DNA of 64,000 bases from Dyadobacter sp. UC 10 (GCF_008369915.1 NZ_VSRN01000001.1:1116001-1180000), one strand, 5' to 3'; numbered from the stretch's first letter, positions 48,363-57,884 are shown. Program-made: numbers and translations. Notes: generated by a model from the sequence alone, not told the origin.

Positions 48363-49235
48363 TTATTTCATGCCGCGGTATGCCACGTCAATATTCATTT
48401 TGCCTTTCCATTTTGGGATTGGAAGCCCTAGCTCCCAGTGTATCGCATTGATAACCAGTCGCTGAAAAGGTTCGAGTTTAAAATCCTCCGGGTGCCCCAG
48501 AGTGGTCATAAATATTTTGGCTCCGAATGAATTCGTGCCGGTCCAGGCCACCGGGTTCTCAATCGCCTCTTTGTCCGCATTCACCGCCTTCCCTGTCAAA
48601 AGCAACGTCGATCCTTTGGTAGGATAATCAGGCAGGACGCGGTACAGCCATGACCTGGCATGAAACGGGCCTTTTACCCCTGTCAATATCGGATTGCTGG
48701 CCTGGTCGGCATTGACCGTTACATCGGTACTGCTTTCGTGACCATAGTGCGTGTGCTTGGCTGCGCCGCCCCAGCCCGGAGGCGAGTTTAAAGCAAACTC
48801 CCCGAAGGCGTTCCACTTTTCACTTTCGTGGCCTTTTGGATAATTAAATGCGTGAGTGGTGGTTCGGAAGCCCATTACCGGTTTTCCCGATTTTAAATAA
48901 GCATCAATATGTGCAAGCTGGTCTTTCGGCAGCTGTCTCCATCTGAGGTAAAAAATAGCCAGATCAGCGTCCTTCAATGCTTCCAGCCCGGGGATGTTCT
49001 TTTCATCGTTTGGACCGTCCTTCGCTTTCAGAAAAATGGTTTTCATACCATAATTCTTTTCCAGCTCGGCTGCTACAATCGGCAGGGTTTCTTCTCCGCT
49101 ATATTCGTGATCGCCGGTTACGAACACAACAACCGGCTTCTTTTTTTGTGCCAGGGAGACGCTGTTTGCGAAGATTGTAAAGGCTACTGCACAGATAACG
49201 AGCCAGATAAGGCGGCATGTACGCAATTTAATCAT
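48363..49235 (-). CDS. ThuA-like domain protein
   Basis: A 290-residue exported protein. The signal peptide (about 1-29) is followed by a ThuA fold (about 33-285) of the class-I glutamine-amidotransferase-like group: VVFVTGDHEYSGEETLP, then FYLRWRQLP and GFRTTTHAF. ThuA proteins are linked to trehalose or other sugar use but have no settled activity. In Bacteroidota and Planctomycetes they commonly accompany PVC-type haem-binding proteins, as here, so joint periplasmic work on an unknown sugar or glycan is inferred. Upstream (49272-49346) lies a structured noncoding segment. Confidence 0.87.
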   Translation of the reverse strand: MIKLRTCRLIWLVICAVAFTIFANSVSLAQKKKPVVVFVTGDHEYSGEETLPIVAAELEKNYGMKTIFLKAKDGPNDEKNIPGLEALKDADLAIFYLRWRQLPKDQLAHIDAYLKSGKPVMGFRTTTHAFNYPKGHESEKWNAFGEFALNSPPGWGGAAKHTHYGHESSTDVTVNADQASNPILTGVKGPFHARSWLYRVLPDYPTKGSTLLLTGKAVNADKEAIENPVAWTGTNSFGAKIFMTTLGHPEDFKLEPFQRLVINAIHWELGLPIPKWKGKMNIDVAYRGMK

Positions 49236-49271
49236 GTCAGGCTATTAAGAGTTTAGAATTAAAAATCTAAA

Positions 49272-49346
49272 ATAATGGAATACTACCCGGGTTAAGCGCA
49301 TCTTAATATTATTTTAAGATATGCAGATTAACACAGCTTCCATTAT
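49272..49346. repeat. Nested inverted repeats upstream of ThuA
   Basis: An outer nine-base stem (49272-49280 with 49338-49346) encloses an inner seven-base stem (49300-49306 with 49314-49320) extended by two further pairs past a small bulge. It lies 36 bases before the ThuA start and could be a leader structure or an operator; function unknown. Confidence 0.4.
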
Positions 49347-49441
49347 CAGACTCTAAAATCCAATATATCCCTTACTTAATGATAGTTTGAAATAACCAGC
49401 AATTCTGTATGAGCATTTTTTGAGAACAAAGCAGCTGGCCG

Positions 49442-49891
49442 TCACGCAGTTTCGAGATCAAATAGAAGTTTGAATAATTCGGGAGTTGTAACAATATGCT
49501 GATAACCCTTGCCCCGTAACCCTTCTATAAGCACTTTGTCGCCGGTCCATAGTTTGCAACCAAGATGGTTGGTTAAAGCAACAAAGGGGGTATCATTGAT
49601 GTCAATATCCGACAAAAGTGCTTCTGCTATGGCAATTTCCTTGGGAGGAATCAGTTTTTCGTTAATGAAAATAATATGGGCTGTGACGAGTTTTTGCAGC
49701 TCGGTTAACTGCCCTGCCGTGAGCTTTGTAAATTTCAAAAGCTTCTGCTAATGTTTTAAAATTTCAAACTGAAGAAAATCACAGCTAAAAAATTCGAAAT
49801 GTTTTTTTGAATCGATCAGGATGTGACCAATCCGGCTTGAAGAATTAAGTATGCCGCTAAAAACGACATTGGTATCAACAACAATTTTCAT
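49442..49891 (-). pseudogene. PIN-domain toxin interrupted by an in-frame TAG stop
   Basis: The reading frame from ATG 49891 encodes a PIN-domain toxin (MKIVVDTNVVFSGIL, then [10 protein letters not shown] and WTGDK) that is complete apart from TAG at codon 48 (49748-49750). Beyond it the same frame continues [12 protein letters not shown] to a normal stop, so the disruption is a single base change rather than a frameshift. Acidic residues for the metal site (Asp6, Glu43, and the Asp residues after the stop) are kept on both sides. PIN toxins act as RNases; this copy should be inactive unless the stop is read through or a product restarts at a downstream TTG. The start overlaps the antitoxin stop by ATGA. 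Confidence 0.8.
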
Positions 49892-50091
49892 TCAGCAAAG
49901 CGCTCTCTATTCTCACTCCACCAAGCAGCATTGATACCGCTGGCAAGTGCGTCGACCTTTTCTTGATCCACCTGAAATGCAGAAGTAATTTCTTTATAGC
50001 GGGCAAAATCAATCAAATCTTGCAACTCCTCTATATCCACGGTCGCCGGCAGTCTGATTATCACTTCCTTATCAGTTCTTTCTATTACCAT
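49888..50091 (-). CDS. Antitoxin of a type II PIN toxin-antitoxin pair
   Basis: A 67-residue protein translated immediately before, and overlapping by ATGA, the PIN toxin frame. It begins with a beta-type DNA-binding-like start (MVIERTDKEVIIRLPATVDI) and ends in an AAWWSENRERF segment; C-terminal segments of this kind usually wrap the toxin. The family name was not identified from sequence. The antitoxin appears intact while the toxin carries a stop codon, a state in which the antitoxin may still repress its own promoter or neutralise related toxins. Confidence 0.7.
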   Translation of the reverse strand: MVIERTDKEVIIRLPATVDIEELQDLIDFARYKEITSAFQVDQEKVDALASGINAAWWSENRERFAE

Positions 50092-50125
50092 GACAAAGCT
50101 GTTTATTCAAATTTAATAAAAAACC

Positions 50126-50848
50126 CTAGAAGAACCGCAGACCAAGCGTCAGCGATGCTCTCGACAAATCTACGTGGTCGTCTTTTGATAAATGCAGAGT
50201 CGATGTATTAAAGGCGGTCTCCTTTTTCAAACGGTAAACCGCGCCCATCATGGCGCTGCCTGTGAGGTTCAATGCGAAACGATTACCAAGCCGCCGTTCA
50301 ATCCCGACGCTCAGCCCCCATCCCATCGTGTTTGCCGAAAAATTCAGGTGCTCCGCGTCCACGCTGGCCTTATTATGGTAAGGTTGGTAACCCAGCATGA
50401 AAGAGCTGATCACCGAAGTTTTGAGACTCTTTAAAACGGCCCTGTGGATAACTGAACCGCTGAGATGCTGGATCAGCACATTTTCAGACAATCCGTCCGC
50501 TGCGCTGGCTTTGCTTTGATACCTGTCGTAAACCAGACCGAAACCGACCTGCCGCCAGAGAAAATAAGAAGCGTTTGCACCGAAGGATATCCCTGATTTC
50601 AGATCATCCATGTATTTTTCCTCCGCCGAACTGGCGATTATTCCCGACCTGAAAAGTCTTTTCGCCAGCCCTCCGTTCAAACCGAACTGCCACGTAGGAA
50701 TGTAATGCTTTTCGGCCTCCTTTTCCTTGACTTTCAGGGTATCCTCGATCCGATCCTTTTTCCACTCTGCCCCGACTGTGTTTTGCGCATAAGATTGCAA
50801 AACAGGTAGTGCCAGGGTCATAATCAGCAGGATCAGTGCTTTGGTCAT
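50126..50848 (-). CDS. Outer-membrane beta-barrel protein of unknown function
   Basis: A 240-residue protein with a signal peptide (about 1-21, ending SYAQ) and a mature part of alternating aromatic and small residues, ending in LGLRFF, typical of outer-membrane barrels where the last residue is aromatic. About eight strands are possible. No family was recognised. It lies between a terminator downstream of susD and the antitoxin gene, so it appears to be its own unit. Confidence 0.7.
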   Translation of the reverse strand: MTKALILLIMTLALPVLQSYAQNTVGAEWKKDRIEDTLKVKEKEAEKHYIPTWQFGLNGGLAKRLFRSGIIASSAEEKYMDDLKSGISFGANASYFLWRQVGFGLVYDRYQSKASAADGLSENVLIQHLSGSVIHRAVLKSLKTSVISSFMLGYQPYHNKASVDAEHLNFSANTMGWGLSVGIERRLGNRFALNLTGSAMMGAVYRLKKETAFNTSTLHLSKDDHVDLSRASLTLGLRFF

Positions 50849-50929
50849 CGTTAAGAATTATCAGGAATTGTTTTGCCAAAACTATCCAATTTTGGTGCAA
50901 TATTGGTTACTAACTGGCATATAAATCAG

Positions 50930-50961
50930 AAAGCGGTAGGGGATCTATATCCCCTACCGCT
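50930..50961 (-). terminator. Hairpin terminator after susD
   Basis: A perfect 12-base stem (50961-50950 with 50943-50932) with a six-base loop lies 45 bases beyond the susD stop. The following minus-strand sequence is only moderately T-rich. Confidence 0.7.
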
Positions 50962-51005
50962 GTAAAGCAGAATTTTAAGTTACTCAAATGCTGCCTGCCT
51001 GGATG

Positions 51006-52589
51006 TCAGAAGTTCGCAACTTTTCCGGTATCCCACCATAGACGGGTTGCAATATCATCCTTTGCACCCGTACCCATTTTTGTTACAGCATCTGCAACTG
51101 CGGCAGTATTGCCAATCCTTTCATCATTGATAAAAGGCATTCTTTTGATCCATTCATTTGCAGGAATTACTCCCCAGTCACCATTACTGTCATTTTTGGC
51201 TACATGTGGGATTTTCGGGTAGCCTGTACGTCTGAAATCGACCCAGGCTTCGATGGTATTCGTGAATGTATTGATGTACTTCTGGGTAATGATTTTTTCC
51301 AGTTTCAATTCATTCGAATCCGCATTGTTCCAGGCCACAGTGATGGTTGAAGCAGCAGTAAAACTGTTACGGGCATCGATCGGATCCACGTAATTGATCG
51401 GCTTGCTGGTAGCGTCAGCAAGGTAGGCGTCTACACCGGCTGCGCCCCAATCAGCGAAAGATAACCTTACGCCATTTTCATAATTGGCCTTTGGATCGCC
51501 TGCACCCGCCCATCCTCTGAGCCCGGCCTCTGCTTTAAGAAAAGCAACTTCCGCAGCAGTAAAATTCCTTCTTGTCTGCACAGTCTGGAAGCTTTCGTTT
51601 ACTTTCGAGAAAGGTACATGGTCCGCTTTTGCTTTTACAAAACCGCCGTTCCGAACTCCTTTGTAAGGCATCGTCGGATGATCTTTATACAGTGCAGCAT
51701 TCGCCGCAGACATTGGCGCGTAGAACTGCGAAATCCGGCCATCTTTCAGACCAATCAGGAAAGATTCCATTGGGGCGCCCATGCGGGTATCGTCCCATTC
51801 ATAAGATATCTGGGCAACAGGTATCTTAGATCCATTCAATGAATTGATAAAGTTGTCAGCATTGACGGTTATCAAACCCGCAGGATCAGCCAAAGCTTTT
51901 TCTCCCTCAGTTTTAGCTAATGCAGGATCCACTTTCGAAAGGCGCATTGCCAGTCTCAGACGCAGGGAATTAACCACTTTTTGCCATTGAGGAATACTTC
52001 CGGCATATGCACTAGGGTCAAATTTCTTAAACCCTGCGTACTCTTTGTTTGCTCCGAGATCCGTCTGTATAGAATCCAACTGCTTAAAGAATAGCGGATA
52101 CAGGTCTGATTCTTTATCGTACAGGATTGAGTTAGCGGTGGTACCATATTGCGTATAAATGACCGGCCCGTGTACTGCCGTCAATTTGGACATGGCCAGG
52201 ATACGGATCAACTTTGCCCACGTAGCAAAAAGCGGAAGGTCATTGTCTGCAGCCAGCTGGATAACCTGCTTTGCAGGGGACATGACACTACCATAGACCC
52301 GCCCCCAATAAGCATTCCAGCGTATATAATAGGTGGTATTATTCACATTACCGACAAAATCCGTAGGTGTACCCATATACCCCATCCAGTTGTCGGCACA
52401 CAGGTCCTCTTCAATCTGATGACCATTCAAATTGAAGATCATGTTCGAAAAAGGAGAACCTACCAGGTTAAAATCCTGCTTAAGCAATTCATCTGAAATC
52501 TGGTTCGGGTTCTCGTTTGCCTCAATAAAATTACCTGTACAGCCCGCGAACGCAATCAGGGATACCAGTGCGAGAAATATTTGTTTCAT
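51006..52589 (-). CDS. SusD/RagB-like nutrient-binding outer-membrane lipoprotein
   Basis: A 527-residue surface lipoprotein: leader with lipobox IAFAGC makes Cys17 the lipidated residue. The body is the helical TPR-based SusD-like fold, with NWMGYMGTPTDF near the start and a C-terminal YINTFTNTIEAWVDFRRTGYP segment. It forms the lid of the SusC barrel and captures the ligand. It begins 19 bases after susC stops, so the two are co-transcribed. No glycoside hydrolase, sulfatase or peptidase is nearby to reveal the nutrient. Confidence 0.92.
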   Translation of the reverse strand: MKQIFLALVSLIAFAGCTGNFIEANENPNQISDELLKQDFNLVGSPFSNMIFNLNGHQIEEDLCADNWMGYMGTPTDFVGNVNNTTYYIRWNAYWGRVYGSVMSPAKQVIQLAADNDLPLFATWAKLIRILAMSKLTAVHGPVIYTQYGTTANSILYDKESDLYPLFFKQLDSIQTDLGANKEYAGFKKFDPSAYAGSIPQWQKVVNSLRLRLAMRLSKVDPALAKTEGEKALADPAGLITVNADNFINSLNGSKIPVAQISYEWDDTRMGAPMESFLIGLKDGRISQFYAPMSAANAALYKDHPTMPYKGVRNGGFVKAKADHVPFSKVNESFQTVQTRRNFTAAEVAFLKAEAGLRGWAGAGDPKANYENGVRLSFADWGAAGVDAYLADATSKPINYVDPIDARNSFTAASTITVAWNNADSNELKLEKIITQKYINTFTNTIEAWVDFRRTGYPKIPHVAKNDSNGDWGVIPANEWIKRMPFINDERIGNTAAVADAVTKMGTGAKDDIATRLWWDTGKVANF

Positions 52590-52608
52590 GATAGAAATTT
52601 TAAAGTTT

Positions 52609-55600
52609 TTAGAAAGTGACCTTTAGGTTCAAACCATATGACCTTGTAGCCGGCATACCAAATACGTCAGTAGACTGCATTGCATTGCTGGTAGTCATTG
52701 CCTGCTCAGGATCGAAAGGCGCTTTTTTGTATAGGAAGAACAAGTTCCTTCCTACAAACGACAGGGAAGCATCTTTAAACACAGGGTTTGTGGCTTTGCT
52801 TTTAAAATTATAGCCGATCACAAACTGCCCTAACCTGACGTTTGTCCTGGAATACACATAAGGTTCCATAATTTTGTTCCTGTCACCGATGGCAGAATAG
52901 TACGTATATGGAGCGATCGTATTCACGGCTGCACCTTCGGGTGTAACTGCATTGATAGCCATTGTTCCGGCATCTCTCGCTTCCGCAGACCTTTCACTTA
53001 CACCGTAGGAATCCAGGAATGCCTCTGTTTTAGAGAATGCAACGCCGCCGAATTTTCCATTGACCAATACGCTGGCAAAGAAGTTACCATAACTGATATT
53101 GTTGGTCCACCCCATAAGAAGCTTAGGGTTCACATTACCCACCAGTTCTTGCTTAGCAGCTTTTGTAGGCACACCATTTTTATCCAAAATAATGGCTCCG
53201 GCTTCATTTCTCGCAAATTTGAAAATATACACGTCATTGAAACGACCGCCTGCTCTAATGATGGATGCAAAACCCTCGTCATCACCACCTACTTGATAAT
53301 TAGGATTAGATGCAATCAATTCCACAATCTTGTTTTTGTTTTGGGAGGCGTTCAATGTAGTGTTCCAGCTGAACTTGTCGGTGCGGACAGGCTCTGCATT
53401 GATCGTTAACTCAAATCCGCTGTTTTCGATCCTTCCTGCATTGACATAGTAGGTGGTATATCCCGAACCGGATGGTGCTGTCAGCGAAAGAAACTGATTG
53501 GTACTTGCGCCGTTGTAATATGTGAAGTCAGCTCCCAACCTGTTCTTGAACAACTTAACCTCAACACCATACTCATTGGCTACGATCTTTTCAGGTTTTA
53601 AGTTGGTAAAGGGGACCTGCGTGGGCCTGTTAATACCGCCTATGCCGGTTGGTCCGCCAGCTCCACCGATACTGCTCAATGGAAGCACTCTGTTATAGGG
53701 TACTTCGTTTGCCGTTTGTGAAAACGATGCCCGTACTTTCAGCAATGAAATCGCCTGAGGCAAGTCAAGCATCTGGCTTATCACAGCAGATCCTCCGACA
53801 GATGGATAAAAGTAGGATTGGTTACCAGTAAGCGCCAGGGTAGAAGCCCAGTCATTACGCCCCGCGAGATCCAGGAAAAGAAAGTCTTTGAACCCCAGGG
53901 ACAAGTTTGCAAATGCACCCTGCTTGATCGTATTGCTATAATCCGGGTGATTGTTGAAAATCACATTGTACGGCATGTTCGCGAATGTGAATACGTTGGG
54001 ATACTGTAATGATACAGTCCCGTTGCCAACTCTCAGACCATCGAAGTACGTGTTTTTCTGATAGCTCAGACCAGCCAGCGCCATTACACTGAAATCTCCA
54101 AAGCTCTTATTATAGGTAAGGATACCGTCCGTGTAGACCGACTGATCGGTATATCTGTTATAAGCCCAGGTACCGTTAGGACTCACACTCACCGAGTTAC
54201 CGCCTGCCGCGTACCGCTTGTCGTCCAGAACATTGTTATAATCAATGTTACCCCTTACTTCAAATCTCAGGCTTTCCAGAATATCATAGGATAATTTAGC
54301 ATTGGCGATGATCCTTTTGTAGGTCTGCAGTTTCGGGTTTCTGTTGATTTCCCAGTAAGGATTGTTTTGCTTTTCCTCCGTCGAATACCAGTTCATCTTA
54401 TCCATATTCCTCTCCTCATTGAAGACAGCGAAGTTATCTCTGTAACTATTAAAATCGCGGTCCCTGGCGAAGAGATATAAACCAGTCAGCGGGTTGTTGT
54501 AGTACCCTGCACCCGGGCGGTTCTTGGATTTTTCAGCCGATAAAATCACACCAGAGCTGATTGTAATCTTGTCCTTAAGCAGTTTGGTACTTTGTCTGAA
54601 CGAGAAGTTGTTCTTAACATAAGTATTCGTTGGCATGACGCCCTTAGAAGAGATATTGGCATAGGAGAAGTAAACGTTGGTTTTAGCGTTCCCGCCGGTA
54701 ATTGCCACCGAGTTGGTAAAAGTAGCTCCTGTCTGGAAGAAATCTTTGATGTAATCTTTCTGGTAATTGTCAGACTTAACCTCGGGTGTCCCGATGGGAG
54801 TCCAGCTGTAATCACCGCCCACGGTTCCGTAACGATACTGAAAATCAGGCAGACCGGATACTTGTTCCACCACAGCGCTGGAATTCAAATCCACAGACAG
54901 TTTACCTTCTTTACCTTTTTTGGTTGTAATCAGGATCACCCCGTTGGCGCCCTGGCTACCATAAAGAATAGAAGCATTTGCCCCTCTCAAAATGCTGATA
55001 CTTTCAATATCCGCAGGGTTGATCGCCGATAGACCATCTCCACCATCCGTTCCACCATAAGAGCCAGGCTGACCGCCTTTGTTATTGACCATCGGAATAC
55101 CATCAATTACATAAAGCGCTTCACTAGAGCCCTGCAAAGATTTGTTACCTCTCAGTACAGCCCTTGTAGAACCACCTGCACCAGAGCTACTTACCTTAAT
55201 GTCGATACCTGCTGCCTTACCGTTCAGGGCGTCAACGAAATTGGTGTTGGCAGCCTGCCGCAGTTCAGTGCCCCCGATCTGCTGCGTTGCATAGGTTAGC
55301 GCTTTCTTATCCCTTTGGATACCGAGAGCTGTTACTACTACTTCCTCAAGCACGGAAGCGGATGTTTCGAGCACAACGTTCAATGTACTTTGCGATCCTA
55401 CGGTCACCTCTTTGGTATTGAAACCGATAGATGAAAACACCAGGATAGTTTGGTCATTAGGAACGTCGATAGAAAACTTACCGGCGGCATCGGTGATCGT
55501 ACCTGTTTCAGTACCCTTAATCAGCACAGTCGTGCCTGGAACAAGCTCCCCTTTGGTGTCGGTTACCGTACCAGAAACGGCTCTTACGTTAACTTTGACT

Positions 55601-55737
55601 GCTACTGTGTGATTCAAGCTACTTCCCGATTTGATCGGTACAGCAAGTGATGCACTCACGGAAGCCGCCATGGCGACCATCTGGTAAAAAGTAAGTTTCA
55701 TCCACAAGGGACACTTTACTTCTTTCTTTCTTTTCAT
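52609..55737 (-). CDS. SusC/RagA-family TonB-dependent outer-membrane transporter
   Basis: A 1042-residue outer-membrane transporter. In order: a leader (about 1-35), a carboxypeptidase-regulatory-like domain (about 52-135, ending near VLEEVVVTALG, which is the TonB box), a plug (about 140-255, with SLQGSSEALYVIDGIPM), and a 22-strand barrel ending in TRSYGLNLKVTF. There is no N-terminal STN signalling domain and no ECF sigma/anti-sigma pair adjacent, so control must be different. With SusD it should import an unknown oligomer or peptide through TonB energy. A 706-base gene-free region lies upstream. Confidence 0.95.
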   Translation of the reverse strand: MKRKKEVKCPLWMKLTFYQMVAMAASVSASLAVPIKSGSSLNHTVAVKVNVRAVSGTVTDTKGELVPGTTVLIKGTETGTITDAAGKFSIDVPNDQTILVFSSIGFNTKEVTVGSQSTLNVVLETSASVLEEVVVTALGIQRDKKALTYATQQIGGTELRQAANTNFVDALNGKAAGIDIKVSSSGAGGSTRAVLRGNKSLQGSSEALYVIDGIPMVNNKGGQPGSYGGTDGGDGLSAINPADIESISILRGANASILYGSQGANGVILITTKKGKEGKLSVDLNSSAVVEQVSGLPDFQYRYGTVGGDYSWTPIGTPEVKSDNYQKDYIKDFFQTGATFTNSVAITGGNAKTNVYFSYANISSKGVMPTNTYVKNNFSFRQSTKLLKDKITISSGVILSAEKSKNRPGAGYYNNPLTGLYLFARDRDFNSYRDNFAVFNEERNMDKMNWYSTEEKQNNPYWEINRNPKLQTYKRIIANAKLSYDILESLRFEVRGNIDYNNVLDDKRYAAGGNSVSVSPNGTWAYNRYTDQSVYTDGILTYNKSFGDFSVMALAGLSYQKNTYFDGLRVGNGTVSLQYPNVFTFANMPYNVIFNNHPDYSNTIKQGAFANLSLGFKDFLFLDLAGRNDWASTLALTGNQSYFYPSVGGSAVISQMLDLPQAISLLKVRASFSQTANEVPYNRVLPLSSIGGAGGPTGIGGINRPTQVPFTNLKPEKIVANEYGVEVKLFKNRLGADFTYYNGASTNQFLSLTAPSGSGYTTYYVNAGRIENSGFELTINAEPVRTDKFSWNTTLNASQNKNKIVELIASNPNYQVGGDDEGFASIIRAGGRFNDVYIFKFARNEAGAIILDKNGVPTKAAKQELVGNVNPKLLMGWTNNISYGNFFASVLVNGKFGGVAFSKTEAFLDSYGVSERSAEARDAGTMAINAVTPEGAAVNTIAPYTYYSAIGDRNKIMEPYVYSRTNVRLGQFVIGYNFKSKATNPVFKDASLSFVGRNLFFLYKKAPFDPEQAMTTSNAMQSTDVFGMPATRSYGLNLKVTF

Positions 55738-56443
55738 AATCTTGAATGTTAATTGTTAAGAAAAATTTGGCATAGTAAACTCCATACACCTGAAAAGGTG
55801 ATCAGAGCAGTAAAAGACCTTAAAGTACTGACTTCAAGTTCCTTATCATTGTTAGGGATGAGAGTAAAGTATCAAATCATAGGCAAACCGGAACGAGTAT
55901 TTAAAATTTTTTAATTTCTTCTTCTACCGAATTTTGGGACGCTTGCAATCAATATACGTGAGCTTGCTATTTCTGACCTCTGTGATAAGCTGTCCGCATT
56001 AAAGGGATTCAGATGGTCAATTATCAAATGCGGCCGATAGAACTGGGGTTGCTGACAAACTATACTAGCCTTATAGAATATTCGGTGTTCATTAAATCGA
56101 TGAAATTTAAATGTAATTCACAACACTAGCAATTTATTTCGAAAAATTTAATTGCACTAAACTAATATTCTGGTAGAAATACAATTTATGGCACCAAAAG
56201 CCGTGCATTTTTACTTCCTGTAAAATATTATTTGTCCAAAAAACATTTATTAAAACGAAACTTTTTACTGCGTGCTCGAAGACACACTTCCATATCTTAT
56301 TGATTAGGTAAAATGAGGTGCTTCGAAAACTGCTTTAAGCAAAACAATGACAAATAGAATTGCCCCGGCAGCCTGATTAAGGACGAGATAAAGAGAACTA
56401 GTACTAAAAGAAGATTGAATACTGTAAGGAAGCTGGCTCTGGA
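55738..56443. other. 706-base gene-free region upstream of susC
   Basis: A+T-rich sequence between susC (minus) and the DUF1761 gene (minus). It contains the susC leader and promoter and a small hairpin at 55787-55800 (five-base stem, GAAA loop) in the leader. I found no full -33/-7 promoter match on the minus strand. Short open stretches near 55934-56060 (for example a 22-residue lipobox-like frame) look incidental. It could hold a small RNA or a decayed gene, but nothing specific is visible. Confidence 0.5.
55787..55800 (-). promoter_or_regulatory. Leader hairpin before susC
   Basis: A five-base stem with a four-base loop (55787-55791 with 55796-55800), 50 bases before the susC start. On the minus strand the loop reads TTTC. 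It could affect translation or mRNA stability; small. Confidence 0.3.
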
Positions 56444-56857
56444 TTATTCATATTTGCGCCATCCCCCCAGAATACTACCGGTGATAGCATAAACGATTGC
56501 ACTCACCCCTCCGTCGATCAGGGACAGCAGCAATGGTTTCAGGGAAAACATATCCTTTACAATCGTTTCGAACAATACAAAAACCACTCCGAACAAGAGC
56601 CCGATGACGAAACCGGCAAACAAAGATTTGACAGGGATTTTAGTGAACACCCACGCGATGGTATAGGCGGCGAAAGAGGAAGAAACAATACTGGCAAGGT
56701 AGGGAGCCGGACTGGTGGCTGCTTTGATCTGCTCCGGTGTGAACCCGTTCAACGCCATCCATTTATCAGAAAAAGCGCCATACCATAAAGCCGGAACCAC
56801 TTGCCCTATAACTACGCATACCAGCACGGCCCAAAGATTGACAGATTGTCTTCTCAT
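56444..56857 (-). CDS. DUF1761 family membrane protein
   Basis: A 137-residue protein with about four membrane helices. The DUF1761 signature is the N-terminal NLWAVLVCVVIGQVVPALWYG followed by WMALNGFTPEQI. The family is widespread, with no known function. The start is ATG 56857; an upstream in-frame TTG at 56905 would add 16 residues. queG lies 79 bases upstream on the same strand, so a shared transcript is possible. Confidence 0.82.
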   Translation of the reverse strand: MRRQSVNLWAVLVCVVIGQVVPALWYGAFSDKWMALNGFTPEQIKAATSPAPYLASIVSSSFAAYTIAWVFTKIPVKSLFAGFVIGLLFGVVFVLFETIVKDMFSLKPLLLSLIDGGVSAIVYAITGSILGGWRKYE

Positions 56858-56936
56858 AATATTGAGTGTGTTTTTCGGTAATCGAAAGGAAACTCCCAAG
56901 CCCAAATATAAAAGGATTAGGTATTAGTTGTGCTTT

Positions 56937-57884
56937 TTATTTAGATGATATAACAAAATCTATATTTCGCTTCAAACCATCAAATTTCGCTCTTTTTACA
57001 GGCGACCGTTTAAAAATTTCTCTGAACACTTCCTCCGTAATTTCCTGCCAATCACTCTTGCTGAACGCTGACAAAGTTTCAGAAAGATTGAACTCGGGCG
57101 TGGCATGCGGCCTGGAAAAGCGGTTCCACGGGCAAACATCCTGACAAATATCACATCCGAAAATCCAGTTGTCGAATTTCCCCCGCACATCCTCAGGAAT
57201 TGCATCTTTGAGTTCAATGGTATAGTAACTGATACATTTACTTCCATCAACCACGAATGGTTCGGTTATCGCATCGGTCGGGCAGGCGTCGATGCAGCGG
57301 GTGCAGGTGCCGCAATAATCCTGGACGGGCCCGTCGGGTGCCAGTTCGAGGTCGCAGATGATTTCTCCTATAAAGAAAAAGCTGCCGGTTTCGCGGTTCA
57401 GGAGATTGGAATGCTTGCCGACCCAGCCCAGTCCGCTCTTTGCCGCCCATACTTTATCCATCACCGGCGCGGAATCTGTGAATACTCTTCCATTCACTTC
57501 ACCCACTTCCTCGCTGATCCCGAGCATTAATGCAGCCAGTTTTTCTTTTAATACAATATGATAGTCGGTGCCGTAAGCATATTTGGAAATTTTGAGATCC
57601 TCTTCTCCCTCGGGCAGTCGTTTTTCGGGATAATAATTAAGCAGTACGGAAATAACGCTTTTCGCTCCTTCAACCAGCTTCGTCGGATCGAGCCGTTTGT
57701 CAAAATGGTTCGCCATGTACCCCATAGCACCATTACTGCCTTTTTTCAGCCAGTTTTCCAGTCTTGGAGCTTCATCTTTCAGAAACTCCGCTTTCGAGAT
57801 ACCACAAAAATCAAAGCCAGCTTCCCTTGCTTTCATCTTCACGAACTGACTTCTTTCCTGGCATACTAGATCTGCGGTCGTCAT
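56937..57884 (-). CDS. queG: Epoxyqueuosine reductase
   Basis: The last step of queuosine tRNA modification: reduction of epoxyqueuosine to queuosine using cobalamin. The 315-residue protein has the N-terminal cobalamin-binding domain ([19 protein letters not shown], then [16 protein letters not shown]), and two 4Fe-4S motifs in [16 protein letters not shown] and [13 protein letters not shown]. Length is normal for the version without the C-terminal HEAT domain. An internal ATG at 57836 could be the true start if a -7-like site at 57889-57896 is used. No other que gene is near. Confidence 0.93.
   Translation of the reverse strand: MTTADLVCQERSQFVKMKAREAGFDFCGISKAEFLKDEAPRLENWLKKGSNGAMGYMANHFDKRLDPTKLVEGAKSVISVLLNYYPEKRLPEGEEDLKISKYAYGTDYHIVLKEKLAALMLGISEEVGEVNGRVFTDSAPVMDKVWAAKSGLGWVGKHSNLLNRETGSFFFIGEIICDLELAPDGPVQDYCGTCTRCIDACPTDAITEPFVVDGSKCISYYTIELKDAIPEDVRGKFDNWIFGCDICQDVCPWNRFSRPHATPEFNLSETLSAFSKSDWQEITEEVFREIFKRSPVKRAKFDGLKRNIDFVISSK

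Noticed and set aside
49748..49750. TAG in the PIN gene as a recoded (pyrrolysine-type) codon
   Set aside because: No pyrrolysine machinery or recoding signal is visible, and other genes in the window end normally in TAG (for example rsmI and aldehyde-free neighbours such as atpE), so a nonsense mutation is simpler.
55934..56002. 22-residue frame with a lipobox-like leader upstream of susC
   Set aside because: It starts with TTG and stops directly after the hydrophobic stretch, with no mature protein; likely chance.
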